Below, in pieces: positions 59,773 through 64,000 of a stretch of 64,000 nucleotides of DNA. The position numbers and the translations under genes were made by a program. The notes under the pieces were generated by a model. It searched no databases and was not told the origin of the DNA. It saw only the letters and a program-made list of their open reading frames with translations. Position 1 is the first letter of the stretch. Every line of letters starts with the position of its first letter. This DNA is from Geodermatophilus tzadiensis (GTDB lineage Bacteria > Actinomycetota > Actinomycetes > Mycobacteriales > Geodermatophilaceae), in assembly GCF_003002915.1 (NCBI RefSeq), contig NZ_PVTG01000020.1, positions 49,545 through 113,544 on the forward strand. Reading direction: 5' to 3'.

Positions 59773-60672
59773 TCAGCGGGGCGGAGCGGTGAGGCGGGTC
59801 CAGGGGGCGCGCAGGACGCCGGTGGCGCTGCTGTCGAGCAGGTCGCCCATGGTCATCGCCTGGACGACGCCGGCGAGGGCGTTCCACGAGCCCACCGCGC
59901 CGTCGTGCGCGGAGAAGCCGCCGTCGACGAACGCGCGGACGGCGAGCAGCTGGGCGGTGGCCAGGGTGCGGGTGCGGCCGGCGACGTGGGCGGCCCACGA
60001 GGCCTCGTGCATCGCGGCGGCCCAGGGACGCTGCCCGGCGCGGCCGTCCTCGACGGCGGCGCGCCAGCGCTCCCGGCCACGGGCGTCGAAGCCGGCGACG
60101 ACGGCGAGCAGGGACCGCAGCTCGGGCGTGGCCGGGCCGAGGTCGGCGTCGGCGCCGCGGGTGGTCGCGTCGCGGACCACGCCGGCGAACGGCAGCACCA
60201 GCTCGCGGCGGACCAGCGGCGGCAGCACGTCGGCCGCCCAGGCGCCCACCGCGGCGTCGGCCAGCACGTCGGCGGCCTGCTCGCGCACGTCCGGGGCGAC
60301 CCGCGACAGCGCGGCGTGCTCCGGCCCGAGCACGTCCTCGCGGAGCAGCCGCTCGAGGGCGGCGGTGCTGCCGATGGTGCCCCGCTCGAGCTGGGCCACG
60401 AGCACGGCGGTGCGGTCCTCGCCCTGCGCGGGCGATCCCGACCGCAGCTGCGGGACGGCGGCGGCCAGCTCCCGGGCCCGCCGCGTGCGGACGGCGAGCA
60501 CGGTGCGCTGCTCGCGGTCGGCGCCGTGGGTGCGCGCGGCGCGGGCGAGCGCGCCGACCTCCTGGGGCCCGGCGACCAGGCCGGTGAGCAGCACGTCGGC
60601 GACGGCGCGGCCGGCGGGTAGGCGCACCAGGTCGAACCCCAGCGTCGCGGCACTGACCAGCGAGTACGGCAC
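59773..60672 (-). CDS. Unrecognised 299-aa protein within the chemotaxis locus
   Basis: I do not recognise the family. The protein is soluble and Ala/Arg-rich, with a mostly helical look (ALERLLREDVLGPEHAALSR, VREQAADVLADAAVGAWAAD). The N-terminus MPYSLVSAATLGFDLVRLP begins a compact domain. A conserved-looking tail (ASWAAHVAGRTRTLATAQ, RAFVDGGFSAHDGAVGSWNALAG, MTMGDLL) ends it. No membrane helix, signal peptide or known catalytic motif is visible. GTG 60672. It follows cheW by 174 bases in the same direction and is bounded by a stem-loop before cheB. Codon use and direction match a real gene. Confidence 0.7.
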   Translation of the reverse strand: MPYSLVSAATLGFDLVRLPAGRAVADVLLTGLVAGPQEVGALARAARTHGADREQRTVLAVRTRRARELAAAVPQLRSGSPAQGEDRTAVLVAQLERGTIGSTAALERLLREDVLGPEHAALSRVAPDVREQAADVLADAAVGAWAADVLPPLVRRELVLPFAGVVRDATTRGADADLGPATPELRSLLAVVAGFDARGRERWRAAVEDGRAGQRPWAAAMHEASWAAHVAGRTRTLATAQLLAVRAFVDGGFSAHDGAVGSWNALAGVVQAMTMGDLLDSSATGVLRAPWTRLTAPPR

Positions 60673-60846
60673 GTCTCCCCCTCCGACGGCACCGCCCGGG
60701 AAGTGGCGGTCCGTCCATGCTGGGGGTGATCACGGCGCAACGCCACGCGGCGGTCACCCGATCGCCGGAGGGGCGGAGGGCGACGGCCGCGTGGCGGGAC
60801 CGTTCAGGTGACCTGGAAGTGACGGAGCGTCACCGCCGGGAGGTCG

Positions 60847-61299
60847 CTAGGCGCCGACGGCCTTCTGGACGTCGAGGGCGAGCAGCAGCTGCCCGTCGAG
60901 CTTGTAGGCGCCGCGGATGAGCTCGCGGGCCTGCCCGTCGAGGGTGTCCGGTGGGGTCTCGAAGTCACCGGCGTCGACGTCCACGACGTCGGCGATCGAG
61001 TCGACCAGCAGGCTCACCGCCTCCCCGTGCAGGCGCACGACGATGACGACGGCGTCGGTGCCGGCCGGCCGCGGCGGGCGGCCCAGCCGCTCGCGCAGCT
61101 CGATGGCGGTGACCACCTGGCCGCGCAGGTTGATCAGGCCGGCGACGGCCGGCGGCGCCAGCGGCACCCGGGTCAGGCCCTGGCTGCGCAGCACCTCCTG
61201 CACGTGCTCGACCTCGACGCCGTAGAGGTCGCCGTCGAGCCGGAACGTGGCCAGCTGGCCGCTGGTGGCCCGGGGAGGGGTGTCGGTCGGGGTCGTCAC
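60847..61299 (-). CDS. cheW: Chemotaxis coupling protein CheW
   Basis: A 150-residue SH3-like coupling protein. LATFRLDGDLYGVEVEHVQEVL starts the fold; VAGLINLRGQVVTAIELRERLG is the family signature, and VVIVVRLHGEAVSLLVDSI continues it. It bridges MCP and CheA. GTG 61299 is one base after the CheA stop, so translation is probably coupled. It links receptor input to CheA kinase activity. Confidence 0.93.
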   Translation of the reverse strand: MTTPTDTPPRATSGQLATFRLDGDLYGVEVEHVQEVLRSQGLTRVPLAPPAVAGLINLRGQVVTAIELRERLGRPPRPAGTDAVVIVVRLHGEAVSLLVDSIADVVDVDAGDFETPPDTLDGQARELIRGAYKLDGQLLLALDVQKAVGA

Positions 61300-61300
61300 G

Positions 61301-63667
61301 TCAGACCTCCAGCAGCGAGGACGCGGGGGTGTGGTCGGCGGCGTAGAACGCCGGGTCGGCGGCGAGGATGGCCGCGCGGACGTCGAGCAGCTCGGTCACC
61401 CTGTCGCCGAGGACGGCGGAGCCGAGCAGGCCCAGGTCGTCGATGTCGCTGCGGACGGCGGCGCCGCCGTCGACGATGTCGAGGATCTCCTCCACCACGA
61501 TCGCCACGCTGCGGCCGTGGTCGCTGTAGACGATCACCTCGAGGACCTCGCGGTCGCTGGTGCCGTAGGCGCCCAGGTGCCGGTCGAGCCTCACGATCGG
61601 CAGGATCGCGCCGCGGTACTGCACGACCTCCCGGTTGCCGACCCGCTCGACGGACTCGGCGCGCACCTGCTCGAGGCGGGTGACGGTGTCCAGCGGGATG
61701 GCCACGCGCCGGCCCTCGCCGATGGCGGCCAGCAGCATCCGCTGCCGCTCGCCCTCGGCGGCGACGCTGCGGGCGGCCGCGGCCTCGCGGGACTCCTGCC
61801 GCTCGGCGGTCTCGGTCCGCAGCGCGCGGCGGGCGAGGGCCTGCACGTCGAGGATGAGGGCCACGGTGCCGTCGCCGAGGACGGTCGCGCCGGAGTAGAG
61901 GCCGATCGCCTTGAGCTGGCCGCCGACGGCCTTGACCACGATCTCCTCGGTGTTGATGACCCGGTCGACGACCAGGCCGAAGCGCCGGCCCTCGGAGCGC
62001 AGCACCGCGATGACGACGTGGCCGTCGTGCCGGTCGGAGGTCAGCCCGAGGACGTCGGTGAGCCGGACCAGCGGCAGCAGCTCGCCGCGCAGCCGGTAGA
62101 CCGGCGCCCCGCCGACCTCCTCGACGGCGTTGGCGGCCTTCTCGGCGTCCAGGCTGACCAGCTCCTGCAGGCTGATCTGCGGGATGGCGTAGCGGTCGCC
62201 GGCGCACTCGACGGTGAGCGCCGGGACGATGGCCAGGGTCAGCGGGATCCGCAGCCGGCAGACGGTGCCCCGGCCGGGCTCGGACTCGACCTCGATGGTG
62301 CCGCCGATGGCCTCGATGTTGGTCTTGACGACGTCCATGCCGACGCCGCGGCCGGAGACGTTGGTGACCGCGGCGGCGGTCGAGAACCCGGGCAGGAAGA
62401 TCATCTGCAGGACGTCCTGCGGGCCCATCCGGCTCAGCTGCTCGGCGGTGACCAGGCCGCGCTCGACGGCCTTGGCGCCGAGCCGGCCCGCGTCGATCCC
62501 GGCGCCGTCGTCGGCGACCTCGACCACGACCTGGCCGCTCTCGTGCTTGGCGCGCAGGGTCAGCACGCCCTCGGCGTTCTTGCCGGCGGCGCGGCGGCGC
62601 TCGGGGGACTCGATGCCGTGGTCGACGCCGTTGCGGACCAGGTGGGTCAGCGGGTCCTTCACCGCCTCGAGCAGCGTCTTGTCGAGCTCGGTGTCCTTGC
62701 CCTCCATCTCCAGGCGCACGGTCTTGCCGCACTGGATGCCGAGGTCGCGGACGACGCGCGGCAGCTTGGACCAGATGTGGTCGATCGGCTGCATGCGCGT
62801 CTTCATGACGCCCTCCTGCAGCTCGCTGGCGATGAGGTTGAGCCGCTGCGAGGCGCGCACCAGGTCGGTGTCGGTCGAGCGGCCGACGTACTGGACGATC
62901 TGGTTGCGGGTCAGCACGAGCTCGCCGACCAGCAGCATCAGGGAGTCGAGCAGGTCGACGTCGACGCGGATGGTCGAGTCGGCGACGGCGCGGCGCTGCG
63001 CACCGCCCTGGGCGTCGGACCGGGGAGCACCGGCGCCGGCGACGGGGGCCCCGGCGGCGGGCGCCTCCCCGTGGGCGTCCTCGTGCGCGTCGTCGTGGGC
63101 GTCCTCGTGGTGGACGTCGTCGTGGGTCTCGTCGTACAGGTCGGGCACGTCCTCGACGGCGACCTCGACGGCGGCCTCGACCACGGCCTCGACCACGGCC
63201 GCGGCCGGGGCGGTGGGCTCCGCGGCGGCGGCGGGCTCCGCGGCGGCGGCGGGCACCGGGGCAGGGGCGACCGGCGCCGGGGTGTCCTCCATGGCGGCGC
63301 TGATGGCGGCCACGACGGCGGAGACGTCGACCGAGCCCTCGCCGCCGGTGGTCTCGATGGAGGTCAGCAGCGAGCGGACCGTGTCGACCATGAGCAGCAG
63401 CACGCTGGTGCGCTCGGGGGTCAGGGACAGCACGCCGTCCCGCAGCCGGGACAGCATGTTCTCCCCGACGTGGGTGACCTCCTCCAGCCGGTTGAAGGCC
63501 AGGAAGCCGCTGGTGCCCTTGATCGTGTGGATCGTGCGGAAGATGCTCGAGAGCCGCTCCCGCGAGTCCGGCTCCTGCTCCAGGGCCACCAGGTCCGTGT
63601 CGAGCTGGTCGAGGTTCTCGTGGCTCTCGACGAGGAACTCCTCGACGATGTCGTCCAGACCGTCCAC
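61301..63667 (-). CDS. cheA: Chemotaxis histidine kinase CheA, two CheW-like domains
   Basis: A 788-residue kinase. The HPt domain (1-105) carries His 47 in SIFRTIHTIKGTSGF. A low-complexity linker of about 130 residues follows, with a His/Asp/Glu run near 177-200 (DETHDDVHHEDAHDDAHEDA) and no recognisable P2 domain. The P3 dimer helices begin near STIRVDVDLLDSLMLLVGEL. The ATPase has N box LTHLVRNGVDHGIES near 346, G1 VADDGAGID, and VSGRGVGMDVVK near 443. Two tandem CheW-like domains end it (about 510-640 and 655-770). I chose GTG 63667; ATG 63778 would add a basic, unlikely leader. Confidence 0.9.
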   Translation of the reverse strand: MDGLDDIVEEFLVESHENLDQLDTDLVALEQEPDSRERLSSIFRTIHTIKGTSGFLAFNRLEEVTHVGENMLSRLRDGVLSLTPERTSVLLLMVDTVRSLLTSIETTGGEGSVDVSAVVAAISAAMEDTPAPVAPAPVPAAAAEPAAAAEPTAPAAAVVEAVVEAAVEVAVEDVPDLYDETHDDVHHEDAHDDAHEDAHGEAPAAGAPVAGAGAPRSDAQGGAQRRAVADSTIRVDVDLLDSLMLLVGELVLTRNQIVQYVGRSTDTDLVRASQRLNLIASELQEGVMKTRMQPIDHIWSKLPRVVRDLGIQCGKTVRLEMEGKDTELDKTLLEAVKDPLTHLVRNGVDHGIESPERRRAAGKNAEGVLTLRAKHESGQVVVEVADDGAGIDAGRLGAKAVERGLVTAEQLSRMGPQDVLQMIFLPGFSTAAAVTNVSGRGVGMDVVKTNIEAIGGTIEVESEPGRGTVCRLRIPLTLAIVPALTVECAGDRYAIPQISLQELVSLDAEKAANAVEEVGGAPVYRLRGELLPLVRLTDVLGLTSDRHDGHVVIAVLRSEGRRFGLVVDRVINTEEIVVKAVGGQLKAIGLYSGATVLGDGTVALILDVQALARRALRTETAERQESREAAAARSVAAEGERQRMLLAAIGEGRRVAIPLDTVTRLEQVRAESVERVGNREVVQYRGAILPIVRLDRHLGAYGTSDREVLEVIVYSDHGRSVAIVVEEILDIVDGGAAVRSDIDDLGLLGSAVLGDRVTELLDVRAAILAADPAFYAADHTPASSLLEV

Positions 63668-63826
63668 CGCTGCCTTCTCTCTCGCTGTCCGGGGTGGGGC
63701 ACCCCGCTGGGTCTTCGACGCGAGCCCGGTCCGTGTTGAGGCGAACCCCGGGCGGCGCCGGTCGTCGGGATCTGTCATCGGCAGTCCCGCACCCGGAGCC
63801 GACCGTCGGCCGGCCCCGGGCGTGGG

Positions 63827-64000
63827 CTAGTAGGTGAAGCGGGCGACGCTGGTGCGCAGGCCGGCGGCCATCCGGGCGAGCTCGTCCACGGCCGTCCGGG
63901 TCTGGGTGAGGGCCTGGGTGGTGGAGTCCGCGGCGGTGGAGACCCCGGAGATGTTGTCGGCGATCTGGCCGGAGCCCTGCGCGGCCTCCTGCACCGAGCG
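63827..64000 (-). CDS. Methyl-accepting chemotaxis protein, C-terminal end only
   Basis: The minus-strand frame is open to the window edge and ends VARFTY followed by a stop at 63827-63829. The visible 57 residues include QEAAQGSGQIADNISGVS, then TTQALTQTRTAVDEL and MAAGLRTSVARFTY, the last helix of an MCP signalling domain, with the adaptation-type Glu/Gln. It sits 159 bases upstream of the cheA start used here and is first in the cluster. No NWETF-type CheR tether is present. Confidence 0.85.
   Translation of the reverse strand, partial: RSVQEAAQGSGQIADNISGVSTAADSTTQALTQTRTAVDELARMAAGLRTSVARFTY

Noticed and set aside
60700..60846. Second WhiG-like promoter (TGAA-N15-GCCGTCGC) ahead of the unknown chemotaxis-locus gene
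   Set aside because: The -10 box matches only four of eight positions.

Overview
The window is a very G+C-rich chromosomal segment from a free-living actinobacterium. Family content fits Geodermatophilaceae (Blastococcus, Modestobacter, Geodermatophilus) or a close relative: a DUF222/HNH (13E12-type) gene, DUF2786 and DUF4383 proteins, the giant NAD-glutamate dehydrogenase, several SpoIIE-type PP2C phosphatases, a spore-photoproduct-lyase homologue, GTG starts throughout and a chemotaxis operon. The placement is an inference from content, not a search result. I saw no rRNA, tRNA, CRISPR array, insertion sequence or prophage.

Layout. 1-5 kb: 3' part of a DUF2786 gene, an eight-copy 26-bp tandem array, a DUF222/HNH nuclease gene closed by a palindrome sharing the array's core, then a short RecQ-type helicase. 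5-13 kb: a carbamoyltransferase, a DUF4383 membrane protein behind a SigF/SigB-like promoter, an acyl-CoA dehydrogenase, small membrane or soluble proteins, a fibronectin-III-like surface protein, an ArsR-glyoxalase pair and an LCP cell-wall protein. 13-18 kb: exonuclease III, an AraC regulator, a 2-kb zone of decayed genes (STAS, AraC HTH, possible receiver fragments), then the arsenic module arsC-arsM divergent from arsR with two matching operators. 18-25 kb: a glycine-betaine-type ABC transporter with a TauD-like dioxygenase upstream, and a CBS-like/GGDEF/EAL/PAS/PAS signalling protein. 25-42 kb: metabolic and housekeeping genes (epimerase, TauE/SafE, SplB-like lyase, formaldehyde dehydrogenase, YaaA, a GAF/PAS/PP2C phosphatase, acyl-CoA synthetase with a cyclase, DEAD-box RNA helicase, amidase, PPK2, a PlsC-like protein without its catalytic His, alkaline phosphatase). 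42-55 kb: NAD-glutamate dehydrogenase, small membrane proteins, a TetR/GAP-family exporter pair with twin operators, an AAA ATPase, a ZIP transporter, an alpha/beta hydrolase, and a second PAS/GAF/PP2C phosphatase divergent from an RsbW-like kinase. 55.7-64 kb: a chemotaxis locus, all on the minus strand.

How it works together. The chemotaxis genes run MCP (partial) - cheA - cheW - an unrecognised 299-aa gene, then, behind a possible WhiG/FliA-type promoter, cheB-cheR-cheY-cheX-cheY and a CheC/CheX-like gene joined by 4-nt stop/start overlaps. The PP2C phosphatases, the RsbW-like kinase and the STAS remnant are the parts of partner-switching stress control. Convergent gene ends are often marked by long perfect inverted repeats (10-19 bp arms) that look like U-tract-less terminators. 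The best leads for something undescribed are the repeat-bracketed HNH cassette, the unknown protein inside the chemotaxis locus, the His/Asp-rich CheA linker, and the decayed-gene zone.
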